64,000 bases of DNA, from the NCBI RefSeq assembly GCF_000758305.1, contig NZ_CP009458.1, forward strand, positions 1,860,001 to 1,924,000. The letters are read 5' to 3'. Positions 35,708 through 46,892 of the stretch are shown here, piece by piece (the stretch's first letter is position 1; every line of letters starts with the position of its first letter). The stretch comes from Cedecea neteri. Its GTDB lineage: Bacteria; Pseudomonadota; Gammaproteobacteria; Enterobacterales; Enterobacteriaceae. The notes below the pieces were generated by a model. The model was not told the origin of the DNA, ran no database searches, and saw nothing but the letters and a program-made list of their open reading frames with translations. The translations under genes were made by a program, and so were the position numbers.

Positions 35708-36451
35708 TTAACAGCAGGCTAGCTCAAAGTCGAGGCGTTCCGGAACCAAGCCATTTTCCGAATCTAGCGGCATAAAACGAATCGCAAAGCGGCTTTTATG
35801 GCCCGAAATCTGTGGATAAAGCTGGTCGCCAAGAGTGAGATGTAGGCGAAGCAGGTCGGCATCATCGCCGTTGTCCTGGTAGAACCCATTGAGGCTGGTT
35901 TGTTTCCGGAACGGCGCAGAATTGCGGATGATGTCCAGCAGAAGGTCGAGCGACTGTTTCACAGGTTCGAGACTGTTTAGCCAAAAGTTAACCTGAGCAT
36001 CGCGTTGTTCCTGGGGCAGATAAAGCCAAATGTGCAGGGTAGGCAGGTCGAAGCTACAGCAGCCGCCTGGGATGCTAAGACGCTGACGTACTAGTGCAAT
36101 AAGCCGGTCTTCTCGCAGTATCTGCCCTATACGCGGCGCGGCCATTAGCACACTGCCACAGCTCTCCAACTGGCTTCGCAGTGAGTCGATACGCTGCATA
36201 TCAACCCCCGGGACTTCCGACCAGCTCAGCAGTTTACGCTGCTGACGGCTTATCTCTTTGAGAATATCAGTGCGAATTTCGCCCCTTTCAAACACATCCA
36301 GTAAGTCACCGACGTTACGAAAAAAATGCAGCGCCTTTGCGCTGTCATTGATAGGAAGTGCTGACTGCATCTGTTGGATCAAAAACTCAATACGCAGCCA
36401 TGTGCGCATTTTCTCATTCAATGGGTGTTCGAAAAGAACCTGAGTGTTCAT
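35708..36451 (-). CDS. zapD: ZapD, FtsZ-associated cell division factor
   Basis: 247 residues, the E. coli length. ZapD bundles FtsZ filaments by binding the FtsZ C-terminal peptide. The N-terminus [20 protein letters not shown] is a good family marker. Its start shares one base with the coaE stop. Confidence 0.96.
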   Translation of the reverse strand: MNTQVLFEHPLNEKMRTWLRIEFLIQQMQSALPINDSAKALHFFRNVGDLLDVFERGEIRTDILKEISRQQRKLLSWSEVPGVDMQRIDSLRSQLESCGSVLMAAPRIGQILREDRLIALVRQRLSIPGGCCSFDLPTLHIWLYLPQEQRDAQVNFWLNSLEPVKQSLDLLLDIIRNSAPFRKQTSLNGFYQDNGDDADLLRLHLTLGDQLYPQISGHKSRFAIRFMPLDSENGLVPERLDFELACC

Positions 36452-37071
36452 TATTCTGCTTCCTGTTGTGCGGCCAGACTAGCCAGTTTCAGGTACTGGC
36501 GATGCAGGCGGTCAACATGCACGACAACGTCCTGGGGACTGCCGTCATTATTAATTACATCATCTGCCACGGCGAGACGAGCTTCCCGGGAGGCCTGAGC
36601 GTCCAGGATCTGCTGTGCGTTTTCGCGGGAAACATTGTCCCGCAGCATAGTACGCGCAATCTGGGTCTCGGGGGAAACATCCACCACTAAAATCCGGTCC
36701 GCCTTTTGTTGCAGATTATTTTCTACCAACAGAGGGACTACCCACAACACGTAAGGTGAGGTAGCACGGGCAATCTCATCACGGGTTTGCTGCTGGATAA
36801 TGGGATGTAGCAGGTTATTAACCCATTGCTTTTGCTGCGGGGAGCTGAAGATCGTTTCTCTCAACGCCCGACGGTTTAAAGAACCATCTTCCAGAAGGAT
36901 CTCTGGGCCAAAATGTTGAGAAATGAGAGCTAACGCACGTTGGCCTGGCTCAACAACCTGACGGGCAATCACATCTGCATCGATGACGGTGACTCCAGCG
37001 CGGGAAAAGGCTTCGGCGACGGTACTTTTACCACTGCCAATGCCGCCCGTAAGTGCAACCGTGAAAACCAT
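36451..37071 (-). CDS. coaE: CoaE, dephospho-CoA kinase
   Basis: 206 residues. The last step of coenzyme A synthesis, phosphorylating the ribose 3'-hydroxyl. The P-loop [17 protein letters not shown] is at the N-terminus, and the CoA-binding region includes [11 protein letters not shown]. First gene of the coaE-zapD-yacG run, divergent from guaC. Confidence 0.97.
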   Translation of the reverse strand: MVFTVALTGGIGSGKSTVAEAFSRAGVTVIDADVIARQVVEPGQRALALISQHFGPEILLEDGSLNRRALRETIFSSPQQKQWVNNLLHPIIQQQTRDEIARATSPYVLWVVPLLVENNLQQKADRILVVDVSPETQIARTMLRDNVSRENAQQILDAQASREARLAVADDVINNDGSPQDVVVHVDRLHRQYLKLASLAAQQEAE

Positions 37072-37457
37072 AAATAACCGATCCTGATGCTATATTTATC
37101 AATAAGATAAAGGCCTTTCTACAACGTGATTCTCAGTGGGTTTGCACCACATAAAAATCTGATATTCGCCGTCTGAGGGCCTTTTACCGTTTACCAGGTA
37201 AATTTAAACGATTGTAGCGTAAAAAAGTCGGTTTTCGCAGTCTTGCGGAGTCATTATTACTGCGTATGATAGCGTCACTGGAGTTGGCTGTTGTTTGCTC
37301 GTTTTATTTTAAGCCACAGGTACGTTTACCGTGCTTGCTCACCCCAGTGTCTGATTTCTTTCTCTCTGGGTTTGGGCTTACCTCTGTACTGTGTCTTGAG
37401 TAATGAAGAGCCTACCGCCGATCGCGTTCATCGCTATTCGACCCAGGGATCTGCACC
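37072..37457 (+). promoter_or_regulatory. coaE-guaC divergent control region
   Basis: 386 bp without a gene. For guaC a -35 TTGCGG (37243-37248) and a -10 TATGAT (37265-37270), 16 bp apart, would give a 5' leader of about 180 nt. An inverted repeat TTTACC/GGTAAA (around 37190-37203) lies upstream. A short open frame overlapping the start of guaC is judged spurious. No coaE promoter can be assigned with confidence. Confidence 0.4.
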
Positions 37458-38501
37458 ATGCGTATTGAAGAAGATTTGAAGTTAGGTTTTAAAGACGTTT
37501 TAATCCGCCCAAAACGCTCCACCCTCAAAAGCCGTTCAGACGTTGAGCTGGAACGTCAATTCACATTCAAGCATTCCGGTATCACGTGGTCTGGCGTCCC
37601 TATTATTGCTGCAAATATGGACACTGTAGGCACTTTCGCGATGGCGCAGGCGCTGGCCTCATTCGATATCCTTACCGCCGTGCACAAACACTACTCTGTA
37701 GAAGAGTGGAGCAACTTTATTCGTTCCGTGCCTGAAAGCCTGCTGCGCCATATCATGGTCTCAACCGGTACGTCTGATGCAGATTTTGCCAAAACTAAGC
37801 AGATTCTGGCCCTGACGCCTGCGCTGAAATTTATCTGCATCGATGTGGCAAACGGCTACTCTGAACACTTCACCCAGTTCGTCAGCAAAGCGCGCGAAGC
37901 ATGGCCTGACAAAGTTATCTGTGCGGGTAACGTGGTTACCGGTGAAATGTGTGAAGAACTGATCCTCTCCGGGGCTGATATCGTGAAAGTGGGCATTGGC
38001 CCTGGTTCTGTATGTACCACGCGCGTTAAAACCGGCGTGGGCTATCCTCAGCTTTCCGCCGTCATTGAATGTGCTGACGCAGCTCACGGCTTAGGCGGCC
38101 AGATCGTCAGTGACGGTGGCTGTACTGTGCCGGGCGATGTGGCTAAAGCCTTTGGTGGTGGCGCTGACTTCGTTATGCTGGGCGGTATGCTGGCAGGGCA
38201 TGAAGAAAGCGGTGGTACTGTTGTCGAACAGGATGGCGAGAAGTTTATGCTGTTCTACGGTATGAGCTCCGAGTCGGCTATGACCCGTCACGTAGGCGGT
38301 GTTGCGCAGTACCGCGCCGCAGAAGGCAAAACCGTTAAGCTGCCTCTGCGAGGGCCGGTGGAAAATACCGCTCGCGATATCCTTGGCGGCCTGCGTTCTG
38401 CCTGTACCTATGTAGGTGCCTCTCGCCTTAAAGAGCTGACCAAGCGCACAACTTTCATCCGCGTAGCGGAACAGGAAAACCGCGTTTTCAATAGCCTCTG
38501 A
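37458..38501 (+). CDS. guaC: GuaC, GMP reductase
   Basis: 347 residues, the E. coli length. It reduces GMP to IMP with NADPH, linking guanine to adenine nucleotide pools. The IMPDH/GMPR signature with the catalytic cysteine, [19 protein letters not shown] (cysteine near 186), and the phosphate-binding [11 protein letters not shown] are visible. A hairpin at 38511-38534 overlaps the stop codon of the convergent hofC. Confidence 0.97.
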   Translation: MRIEEDLKLGFKDVLIRPKRSTLKSRSDVELERQFTFKHSGITWSGVPIIAANMDTVGTFAMAQALASFDILTAVHKHYSVEEWSNFIRSVPESLLRHIMVSTGTSDADFAKTKQILALTPALKFICIDVANGYSEHFTQFVSKAREAWPDKVICAGNVVTGEMCEELILSGADIVKVGIGPGSVCTTRVKTGVGYPQLSAVIECADAAHGLGGQIVSDGGCTVPGDVAKAFGGGADFVMLGGMLAGHEESGGTVVEQDGEKFMLFYGMSSESAMTRHVGGVAQYRAAEGKTVKLPLRGPVENTARDILGGLRSACTYVGASRLKELTKRTTFIRVAEQENRVFNSL

Positions 38502-38530
38502 TGAGCATCGATGACGCAGCTCAGGTTGCG

Positions 38531-39739
38531 TCATCCTCCTCCGCCCATGGCATCCCCCATCTGGAAAATAGGCAGATACATGGCGATCACCAGTGTGCCA
38601 ATGATCAAGCCAATGACCAGCATCATGACGGGCTCCAGCGTGGCGGCAAGATTTTCAGCTAGCTCCTGCGTTTTCTCATAATGCCAGTGCGCCAGGCGCT
38701 CGAGCATAAGATCCAGAGAACCAGATTCTTCACCAATACGAACCAGCTGTTGGCAAAGTGGTGTGAAATACCCGGACTGCTCCAGTGCCTGCCATAGAGG
38801 CTTCCCTTCTGAAACCCGATCGCGAACATCAGCAATTTGCCGCTGCCAGAGGCGTTGGGTCAGCGTTTTCTCTACCGCTTCAAGGCCCTGCAACAGGGGA
38901 ACACCAGAATGCTGAGACAGCGTCAGTACGGTAAAAATCTGGCTGAGTAACTGGCCTCGCCTCAAGGGGGCAATCACCGGTATTTTTAACAGCAGTAATT
39001 GTTCTTTTTCTCGAACAGCGGGTTGTGTACGGCGAAGCCACCAGCCGATAACCACTAAGAGCATAAAGGTTAAAAACCACCATCCCCCTTGAGACGTTGC
39101 CCACTCTGAAAGGCTCATTACTGCTTGGGTGATTGCGGGCAGCGGCGCGTTAAAAGAACGATAAATATTGGCAAACTCAGGCAGGACAAATCCAACCATG
39201 CCTGCCGTTACCAGCAATGCCACAACCAAAATAAAGAGTGGATAGCGCAGGGCTTTCATAACCTTTTTGGTCAGTTGGTATTGTTGTTCTTGTTGCTCGG
39301 CCAGTCGCTGGCAGCACTCAGCAAGCCTTCCCGTCAGCTCTCCGGTATGCAGCAAGGCAATAAACAGGGGCGGGAAGATATGAGGCCATTGCTTAAGCGT
39401 TTCCGAAAACGGTATCCCCTGCGCTACCTGTCGCTCTATGTGCTGTAATAATGCTGACCATGCAGGTTTTGGATGCTGGCGGGCTATGAGCAACAGCGCG
39501 TCAGTTAAGGCGATACCTGCATGGAGCAGCGCTGCAAGCTGCCGGACAAAGTCAATTTTGTGCTGAATATGCCAACAGGATCTTCCTGACAGCGATGATT
39601 TTTTAACGGACAGGAGCTGAAGCTGCTGTTGAGCAAGTTCCTCCTCAAGCGAAGCGCGTTCGTCGGCAAGCGATTCACCGCTCTTGAGCTGGCCTTCGTT
39701 GTCTATGGCTTCCCAGTGCCAGAGCAGAGGCCTAGACAT
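38531..39739 (-). CDS. hofC: HofC, type IV pilus inner-membrane platform protein (PilC/GspF family)
   Basis: 402 residues. Two cytoplasmic T2SSF domains separated by membrane segments, ending GTLVIAMYLPIFQMGDAMGGGG, as in the E. coli protein. The start at 39739 follows AGGTGTG and overlaps hofB by 8 bp; a GTG three codons earlier is possible. PilC-type proteins connect the assembly ATPase to the growing pilus. Sequence divergence from E. coli is greater than in the neighbouring core genes. Confidence 0.9.
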   Translation of the reverse strand: MSRPLLWHWEAIDNEGQLKSGESLADERASLEEELAQQQLQLLSVKKSSLSGRSCWHIQHKIDFVRQLAALLHAGIALTDALLLIARQHPKPAWSALLQHIERQVAQGIPFSETLKQWPHIFPPLFIALLHTGELTGRLAECCQRLAEQQEQQYQLTKKVMKALRYPLFILVVALLVTAGMVGFVLPEFANIYRSFNAPLPAITQAVMSLSEWATSQGGWWFLTFMLLVVIGWWLRRTQPAVREKEQLLLLKIPVIAPLRRGQLLSQIFTVLTLSQHSGVPLLQGLEAVEKTLTQRLWQRQIADVRDRVSEGKPLWQALEQSGYFTPLCQQLVRIGEESGSLDLMLERLAHWHYEKTQELAENLAATLEPVMMLVIGLIIGTLVIAMYLPIFQMGDAMGGGG

Positions 39740-41111
39740 TTGGCACACCTAGCACACGGTAAACCTCCTCCAACGTTGTATGGCCTTGTTCTACGGCGAC
39801 GCAGCCACTTTCGAAAAGCGTACTCATCCCTTGCTCTTTAGCGAGACTTTGAATGTTACTTGCGGGTTCGCCTTCTGTGATGGCTTGCCTTAAGTCGGTC
39901 GATAGCGGCAGGATTTCAAATAACGCAGTTCGCCCATAATATCCTCCGTAGCAACGTTCACACCCTGTTGCCTGCCAATTGGGCAGTGCGGAAGGCCAAA
40001 TGTGCGCAGGTAATGTTATGGCTGGCTCGTGGTGTGTTCTGCAGTGAGGGCAAAGTTTTCTGACTAGCCTTTGAGCCACGATGAGATTCACCGCAGACGC
40101 GATCATCCAGCGAGGAACAGCCATTTGCTCCAGGCGGACAAGCGTTTCAACGGTGGAGTTGGTGTGCAATGTCGATAAAACCAGGTGCCCGGTCTGGGCA
40201 GCTTTGATGGCAATTTCTGCTGTTTCTCCATCCCTGATTTCACCGACCATAATGACGTCTGGATCCTGCCTCAGCAACGCTCGCAGGACGTTCTGGAAGG
40301 TGAGGCCGGCCTTAGGGTTTATCTGCGTCTGATTCAGCCCTTCCTGTGGGATTTCTATTGGGTCTTCTACGCTGCAGACGTTGATGTCTGGTTGGTTAAG
40401 CGCCGTTAGGGCACTGTAGAGCGTAATGGTTTTTCCGCTGCCCGTTGGACCGGTTACCAGAATCATGCCCTGCGGGGCCTGGAGCGATTGCTCAAGTTGT
40501 TTTGTTCCATCTTCTGACATGCCCAGTGCGTGAATATCCATATGTTGTTTGCCCTGCTGAAGAAGCCGTAAAACGATCTTTTCTCCATAACGGCAGGGCA
40601 GCGTCGAGACGCGAAATGACGCTTTTACGTCCTCGGTCAGGTAGTCCATTTGCCCATCCTGCGGAAGTCGCTTTTCTGCGATATCCAGGTTAGCAAGAAT
40701 TTTTAGCCTTGCAGTGACGGGCGCGGCCATTGCCTGAGGCAGTAGCGGCTGGCATTGCAGCACGCCGTCAATGCGAAGCCGGATTCGATAGGCATTCTCG
40801 AAAGGCTCAAAATGGATATCGGATGCACGTTGCTGTACGGCGGTGGCAAGGGCTGTATTTAAGAGTGCGACCACTGAAGTGCTGCGATCGTGTTCCGAAG
40901 GTTGAGAGGGCTCCCGCGTTTGCCATTTCTCAAGCCGCTCAATGGGCCAGATCTCTACATCAATGTGTTTATCACAAAGAAAACGGAGTGCTTCGTACAT
41001 TTGCTCGTTTGGGGCTTCTACAGCAGCAATTCGCACTGTGTCGGGTGTTTCTTCTACAAATATGGCGTTGTAGTGCTGGCATAGGGCATTAAGCTGTTCT
41101 TTTGTGCTCAT
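39732..41111 (-). CDS. hofB: HofB, type IV pilus assembly ATPase (PilB/GspE family)
   Basis: 459 residues. The N-terminal GspE-like domain is followed by an ATPase core with Walker A GPTGSGKTITLYSAL, an Asp box (CSVEDPIEIPQEG) and a Walker B-like DPDVIMVGEIRDGETAEIA. The zinc tetracysteine is present (CPHCRTHH and CERCYGG). It powers assembly of the PpdD pilin. It overlaps ppdD by 4 bp (ATGA). Confidence 0.94.
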   Translation of the reverse strand: MSTKEQLNALCQHYNAIFVEETPDTVRIAAVEAPNEQMYEALRFLCDKHIDVEIWPIERLEKWQTREPSQPSEHDRSTSVVALLNTALATAVQQRASDIHFEPFENAYRIRLRIDGVLQCQPLLPQAMAAPVTARLKILANLDIAEKRLPQDGQMDYLTEDVKASFRVSTLPCRYGEKIVLRLLQQGKQHMDIHALGMSEDGTKQLEQSLQAPQGMILVTGPTGSGKTITLYSALTALNQPDINVCSVEDPIEIPQEGLNQTQINPKAGLTFQNVLRALLRQDPDVIMVGEIRDGETAEIAIKAAQTGHLVLSTLHTNSTVETLVRLEQMAVPRWMIASAVNLIVAQRLVRKLCPHCRTHHEPAITLPAHIWPSALPNWQATGCERCYGGYYGRTALFEILPLSTDLRQAITEGEPASNIQSLAKEQGMSTLFESGCVAVEQGHTTLEEVYRVLGVPNV

Positions 41112-41563
41112 TTGCCAGCCCCCGCTTGCGTTTCGTTAAAGCGGAATACATCTTCACAGGCTTGTTTTAGCGGCGATCCGTTTTCAGCATTACAAACCCT
41201 TGCCCAGCCAGCTACGCCGTTCGCATCGCTCCACTGAGGGGTGAACGTTACCGCCAGCCCGTTCAGGGACTCCTGGCCGTTGAGCGTCACAATGCCGCTG
41301 GCAACGCTCATTGAACTGATGTAGCGCGTCGTTTTGGTTTCAGCGATGCCGTTACTGCCGGCATTGCAACCGGAGAGTCCCCCACGCTCGATGGCACAAA
41401 GCTCGACGGCGGTACGATAGGGGAGGAAGGTTTGCAGCATATCGGTCAATGCTGCTTTACGAAGGTAGTTTTGATAGCCTGGAATACCGATGGCGCTAAG
41501 AATGGCGATGATGCCTATCACCACCATGAGCTCAATTAGCGTAAATCCTTTTTGCTTGTTCAT
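41108..41563 (-). CDS. ppdD: PpdD, type IV major pilin
   Basis: 151 residues, starting MNKQKG and then FTLIELMVVIGIIAIL: the prepilin peptidase site lies after G6, followed by the hydrophobic helix and E5 of the mature protein. Cysteines in the C-terminal half (CAIERGGLSGC and CNAEN...CEDVF) fit the disulfides of E. coli PpdD. The start at 41563 follows AAGGAG; a 48-codon upstream extension is rejected. First gene of ppdD-hofB-hofC. Confidence 0.95.
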   Translation of the reverse strand: MNKQKGFTLIELMVVIGIIAILSAIGIPGYQNYLRKAALTDMLQTFLPYRTAVELCAIERGGLSGCNAGSNGIAETKTTRYISSMSVASGIVTLNGQESLNGLAVTFTPQWSDANGVAGWARVCNAENGSPLKQACEDVFRFNETQAGAGK

Positions 41564-41705
41564 CTGTCGCTCCTTTTGGTTAGAGAGCAACACTGTGCTG
41601 AACCGGCGAAGCAATAGCGAATGGGGAAGCGGGGATTCGGGAAATGCCTTCCGCGTTAGTTGACGCAGTTGTATGTATCGACAATCAAAATGGAAGTCAG
41701 TACGC

Positions 41706-41736
41706 AAAAAGCGGGCGCAACACAGGTTGGCCCGCT
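41706..41736 (-). terminator. terminator downstream of nadC
   Basis: On the minus strand AGCGGGC (41730-41736) pairs with GCCCGCT (41710-41716) around a 13-nt loop, followed by a T tract (41706-41710). It lies 12 bp after the nadC stop and separates nadC from ppdD. Confidence 0.7.
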
Positions 41737-41747
41737 GTGGTGTTGCA

Positions 41748-42677
<930 letters not shown>

Positions 42678-42721
42678 CTACTCTGAAGCGACTTCAAGTA
42701 CCACTCTAAGGAGAACCTCTC

Positions 42722-43285
42722 ATGCAGCTTAAAGACGGCTGGCTGGTGGGGGTAAAACATCTGCCATCCCCGCATTGTGACGGCCGACCGGAAGAGGAAA
42801 ATCCCTCGTTGCTGGTGGTGCACAATATCAGTTTGCCGCCGGGGGAGTTCGGTGGCCCATGGATTGACGCATTATTTGCCGGAACGCTAGATCCTGCCGA
42901 GCATCCTTACTTTGCCGGTATTTCGCATTTGCGCGTGTCAGCCCATTGTCTGATTCGCCGGGACGGCGAAATTGTTCAGTACGTGCCTTTCGATAAACGA
43001 GCCTGGCATGCGGGCGTCTCAAGCTACCGGGGCAGAGAGAAGTGCAACGACTTTTCTATCGGTATTGAGCTGGAAGGTACCGACACACTGGCTTATACCG
43101 ACGCTCAATATGAACAACTCACTGCTTTAGCTAACTTACTGATTCAACACTATCCTGATATAGCGAAACACATGACGGGCCACAGCGACATAGCGCCCGG
43201 TCGGAAGACCGACCCTGGCCCTTCGTTTGACTGGCCGCGCTTTTTGGGTGCGGTTGAAGAGGCAACTGACAAGGAGAGCACATGA
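42722..43285 (+). CDS. ampD: AmpD, 1,6-anhydro-MurNAc-L-alanine amidase
   Basis: 187 residues. A cytoplasmic zinc amidase that removes the peptide from anhydromuropeptides during wall recycling; its loss raises AmpR-dependent ampC expression in species that have that system. Zinc ligand H34 is in [16 protein letters not shown]; the others lie in [17 protein letters not shown] good AAGGAG precedes the start. It overlaps ampE by 4 bp. Confidence 0.97.
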   Translation: MQLKDGWLVGVKHLPSPHCDGRPEEENPSLLVVHNISLPPGEFGGPWIDALFAGTLDPAEHPYFAGISHLRVSAHCLIRRDGEIVQYVPFDKRAWHAGVSSYRGREKCNDFSIGIELEGTDTLAYTDAQYEQLTALANLLIQHYPDIAKHMTGHSDIAPGRKTDPGPSFDWPRFLGAVEEATDKEST

Positions 43286-44136
43286 CCCTGTTTACCCTGC
43301 TGTTAGTCCTGATGGGCGAGCGATTGTTCAAAATGGGCGAGCACTGGCAGTTAGATCACCGTCTTGAAGTGCTGTTCGGGCGGGTTAAGCATTTTTCTTT
43401 GTTAAGAACGCTGCTAATGACTGCGGCCTTTATGGCCGTTGTTTTCCTGATCCTCCGTGCTTTGCATGGATTATTGTTCAATGTCCCGCTGCTGGTGTTC
43501 TGGATTGCGCTAGGTGTGTTGTGCATCGGGGCCGGTCAGGTCAGGCTGCATTACCATTCGTATCTTAAAGCTGCCAGCCATGATGATGAGCATGCCCGCG
43601 ATGCGATGGCCGCCGAACTGACATTGATTCATGGTGTTCCGCCTGAGTGCAGCGAGCGTGAATACCTGCGTGAGCTTCAAAACGCGCTGCTGTGGATTAA
43701 CTTCCGCTTCTATCTTGCCCCGCTGTTTTGGTTCGTGGTGGGCGGAGTCTGGGGGCCGGTTACGCTCGCGGGATATGCTTTCCTGCGTGCATGGCAAACC
43801 TGGCTTGCTCGGCACCACACGGCGCATGAGCGCTTGCTCTCAGGGATTGATGGCATTCTTCACGTACTGGACTGGGTGCCTGTTCGCCTGGTTGGGGTCG
43901 CTTATGCTCTGCTGGGCCACGGCGAGCGAGCGCTTCCCGCGTGGTTTGCTTCTCTTGCCGACAGGCATACTTCTCAGTACCAGGTTTTGACGCAGTTAGC
44001 CCAGTACTCGCTGGCGAGAGAACCCCATCAGGATAAGATGAAAACGCCGAAAGCTGCGGTATCGCTGGCGAAAAAGATTTCATTGGTGATTGTGGCGGTT
44101 GTGGCGTTACTGACGATTTACGGGACTTTGGTCTAA
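43282..44136 (+). CDS. ampE: AmpE, inner-membrane protein
   Basis: 284 residues, the E. coli length, with about four membrane segments and a conserved N-terminus [22 protein letters not shown]. It forms an operon with ampD. A sensory role in beta-lactamase induction has been proposed; its biochemical function is not established. Confidence 0.95.
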   Translation: MTLFTLLLVLMGERLFKMGEHWQLDHRLEVLFGRVKHFSLLRTLLMTAAFMAVVFLILRALHGLLFNVPLLVFWIALGVLCIGAGQVRLHYHSYLKAASHDDEHARDAMAAELTLIHGVPPECSEREYLRELQNALLWINFRFYLAPLFWFVVGGVWGPVTLAGYAFLRAWQTWLARHHTAHERLLSGIDGILHVLDWVPVRLVGVAYALLGHGERALPAWFASLADRHTSQYQVLTQLAQYSLAREPHQDKMKTPKAAVSLAKKISLVIVAVVALLTIYGTLV

Positions 44137-44150
44137 GCAGGAAGGCTTGT

Positions 44151-44184
44151 AACAAAACGCCCCGCAAATGCGGGGCGTTTTGTT
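44151..44184. terminator. bidirectional terminator between ampE and aroP
   Basis: A perfect 15-bp inverted repeat (44151-44165 with 44170-44184) with an AAAT loop and A/T tracts on both sides. It can end transcription in both directions between these convergent genes. Confidence 0.92.
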
Positions 44185-44186
44185 TA

Positions 44187-45557
44187 TCAGGCTTTTACAG
44201 CCTTCAGGTTTTTCTGTTTCAGGAAATATCCAACACCCAGAATCGCAATCCACACTGGGATCAGATAAACCGAGATAGCCATGCCCGGCGTAATCAGCAT
44301 GATGACCAGCACGCCAACCATAAACAGCAGGCAGACCCAGTTTCCTAACGGATAGAACAGAGCAGGGAAGCGGGTTTTTACCCCTTGCTGCTGCTTGGCG
44401 CGACGGAACTTCATGTGCGCCAGGCTGATCATTGCCCAGTTGATCACCAGGGCGGAGACCACCAGAGCCATCAGCAGGCCGAAAGCGGATTCCGGTGCCA
44501 GGTAGTTAATCAGCACGCAAAGGGCGGTAAAGCCTGCGGAAACCAGAATCGTGTTCACCGGCACACCGCGCTTATCGACGCTTTTCAGCATCTTCGGCGC
44601 GTTGCCCTGCTGCGCCAGGCCGAACAGCATACGGCTGTTGCAGTAAACGCAGCTGTTGTAAACCGACAGGGCAGCGGTGAGTACCACGATATTCAGGGCG
44701 TTAGCCACGAAAGTATCGCCCAGCTCATGGAAGATCAGCACGAATGGACTGGTGTCTGCGGTAACACGCGTCCACGGCAGCAGAGAAAGCAGAATCGCCA
44801 GCGATCCCACATAGAAAATCAGAATACGATAGATAACCTGGTTGGTCGCTTTTGGAATGCTCACTTCCGGGTTGTCTGCCTCGGCGGCAGTAATACCGAC
44901 CAGCTCAAGCCCTCCGAAGGAGAACATAATGATAGCCATCATCATGACCAGCCCGGTAATACCGTGCGGCAGGAAGCCGCCCTGATCCCAGAGGTTGCTG
45001 ACGGATGCCTGCGGGCCGCCGTTGCCGCTAAACAGCAGCCAGCCGCCGAACAGGATCATGGCGATAACCGCCACCACTTTAATAATGGCGAACCAGAACT
45101 CCATCTCACCAAAGACTTTAACGTTAGTTAAGTTGATGGCGTTGATAGCGACGAAGAACACCGCCGCCGTGGCCCAGGTCGGGATCTCTGGCCACCAGAA
45201 TTGAATGTATTTGCCGACAGCCGTCAGTTCAGCCATGGCGACCAGAACGTAGAGTACCCAGTAGTTCCAGCCAGAAGCGAAGCCCGCGAAACCACCCCAG
45301 TACTTATAAGCAAAATGGCTGAAGGACCCGGCTACCGGCTCCTCAACGACCATTTCACCCAACTGGCGCATAATTAAAAAAGCAATAAACCCGGCGATAG
45401 CATAGCCGAGAATAATTGCCGGACCTGCGGACTGGATGACGGATGCGCTGCCCAGAAACAGGCCCGTCCCGATAGCTCCACCCAGCGCGATCAGCTGAAT
45501 ATGGCGGTTTTTTAGACCGCGCTTCAGCGTGTCGCCGTGCTGTTGACCTTCCATCAT
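44187..45557 (-). CDS. aroP: AroP, aromatic amino acid permease
   Basis: 456 residues, one fewer than E. coli AroP. An APC family transporter with about 12 membrane segments that imports phenylalanine, tyrosine and tryptophan with protons. The N-terminal family signature LKRGLKNRHIQLIALGGAI, then GTGLFLGSA, is visible. PheP is a close paralogue; position next to pdhR decides for AroP. Confidence 0.94.
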   Translation of the reverse strand: MMEGQQHGDTLKRGLKNRHIQLIALGGAIGTGLFLGSASVIQSAGPAIILGYAIAGFIAFLIMRQLGEMVVEEPVAGSFSHFAYKYWGGFAGFASGWNYWVLYVLVAMAELTAVGKYIQFWWPEIPTWATAAVFFVAINAINLTNVKVFGEMEFWFAIIKVVAVIAMILFGGWLLFSGNGGPQASVSNLWDQGGFLPHGITGLVMMMAIIMFSFGGLELVGITAAEADNPEVSIPKATNQVIYRILIFYVGSLAILLSLLPWTRVTADTSPFVLIFHELGDTFVANALNIVVLTAALSVYNSCVYCNSRMLFGLAQQGNAPKMLKSVDKRGVPVNTILVSAGFTALCVLINYLAPESAFGLLMALVVSALVINWAMISLAHMKFRRAKQQQGVKTRFPALFYPLGNWVCLLFMVGVLVIMLITPGMAISVYLIPVWIAILGVGYFLKQKNLKAVKA

Positions 45558-45622
45558 GTAACCTCGTAGTGGTTAATGTCTGCGCTACATTGACGCGGAT
45601 GTAATTGTTGTATTCCGTAATG

Positions 45623-45640
45623 TGTAGTCTTTTTTTTACG
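45623..45640. promoter_or_regulatory. candidate TyrR box upstream of aroP
   Basis: TGTAGT-N6-TTTACG agrees at 9 of 12 positions with the TyrR consensus TGTAAA-N6-TTTACA and keeps the essential G and C 14 bases apart. It lies about 65 bp before the aroP start. TyrR represses aroP in E. coli. Confidence 0.45.
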
Positions 45641-46046
45641 GTTATCAATTATGAATTTTGCGGATAGGGCTACCGCATCGCAAAGAATAGTGTTAAGCGC
45701 AGGCCTTTGCACCTGCTTTCTGCCACTGCTCTGACGAGTTGGGCAAAAAGAAACCATTTGTAAAAAAGGGGGGAGGGAAATGTGAGGTCGGAATAGTTCT
45801 TGAGCAGCCGTTTTACGTCACAAAAATGACATACATTTACCGCATCTCTCGGTTGTTTTTGAAAAATATATCGTTTCATAAACGTTAACTTACCGCTTTG
45901 TGGGTAAACGTGAGTTAGTGCCCAGGTTATGGTTTTGAAAACCCCTTCTTTTGTTATTGTTAAAATGTGCCTGCTTTCATGATTTCAATCAAAACCAATA
46001 TGGACAGAAGGTGAATACTTTGTTACTTTTAGCCTCACGAACGTGA

Positions 46047-46063
46047 AATTGGTCTTACCAATT
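46047..46063. promoter_or_regulatory. PdhR operator
   Basis: AATTGGTCTTACCAATT is a perfect 17-bp palindrome matching the PdhR consensus ATTGGTnnnACCAAT. It lies between the promoter and pdhR. PdhR bound here represses pdhR-aceEF-lpd until pyruvate accumulates. Confidence 0.92.
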
Positions 46064-46094
46064 GACTCCGGGCTAATGGCAGAGATAGGGAACG

Positions 46095-46859
46095 ATGGCC
46101 TACAGCAAAATCCGCCAACCAAAATTATCCGATGTGATAGAGCAGCAGCTGGAGTTTCTCATCCTTGAGGGCACTCTACGCCCGGGCGAAAAACTTCCAC
46201 CTGAACGCGAACTGGCGAAACAATTTGATGTTTCCCGACCTTCGCTGCGTGAGGCCATCCAGCGCCTCGAAGCTAAGGGTTTGCTGCTTCGTCGCCAGGG
46301 CGGCGGTACTTTTGTCCAGAACAGCCTTTGGCAGAGCCTTAGCGACCCGCTGGTCGAACTGCTCTCAGACCATCCCGAATCCCAGTTTGATCTGCTTGAA
46401 ACCCGCCATGCGCTTGAAGGCATTGCCGCTTATTACGCGGCGCTGCGCGGAACCGAAGAAGATCTCTCGCGCATTGGTGATTGTCATATTGCCATCCAGC
46501 AGGCTCAGGAGTCCGGCGATTTAGACGCCGAAGCCGATGCCGTCATGCAGTATCAAATTGCCGTAACCGAAGCTGCGCATAATGTTGTGCTTCTTCATTT
46601 ATTACGCTGCATGGAGCCTATGCTCGAACAGAACGTTCGCCAGAATTTTGAATTGCTCTACGCGCGCCGCGAGATGTTGGCGCAAGTGAGCAGCCATCGC
46701 GCCAGCATTTTTGCGGCGATTATGGCTCGCCAGCCGGAGCAGGCGCGAGAAGCGTCGCACCGTCACCTGGCGTTTATTGAGGAAATATTGCTGGATCGCA
46801 GCCGTGAGCAGAGCCGTCGTGAGCGCTCTCTCCGTCTTCTTCAGCAACGTAAGGATTAA
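46095..46859 (+). CDS. pdhR: PdhR, pyruvate-sensing repressor
   Basis: 254 residues, the E. coli length. A GntR/FadR regulator: N-terminal winged helix-turn-helix ([30 protein letters not shown]) and a helical FCD effector domain that binds pyruvate. It represses the pyruvate dehydrogenase operon that follows, as well as ndh and cyoA in E. coli. Confidence 0.97.
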   Translation: MAYSKIRQPKLSDVIEQQLEFLILEGTLRPGEKLPPERELAKQFDVSRPSLREAIQRLEAKGLLLRRQGGGTFVQNSLWQSLSDPLVELLSDHPESQFDLLETRHALEGIAAYYAALRGTEEDLSRIGDCHIAIQQAQESGDLDAEADAVMQYQIAVTEAAHNVVLLHLLRCMEPMLEQNVRQNFELLYARREMLAQVSSHRASIFAAIMARQPEQAREASHRHLAFIEEILLDRSREQSRRERSLRLLQQRKD

Positions 46860-46892
46860 GCGCCAAACTTTAGAGCGCGGCAACTAAACACA

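Larger units (their letters stand above)
45558..46094. other. aroP-pdhR divergent control region
   Basis: 537 bp between divergent genes. It holds a TyrR-like box near aroP, an A/G-rich tract (45764-45786), the probable pdh promoter -10 TAAAAT (45961-45966) and the PdhR operator. Several short open frames on the minus strand overlap these sites and are not supported as genes. Confidence 0.6.

Noticed and set aside
37291..37479. A 62-codon ORF before guaC
   Set aside because: It overlaps the guaC start in another frame and lies in the probable leader; no supporting signals.
45554..45879. Two short minus-strand ORFs upstream of aroP
   Set aside because: No ribosome binding sites and no recognisable sequence; they overlap the aroP promoter and the TyrR-like box.
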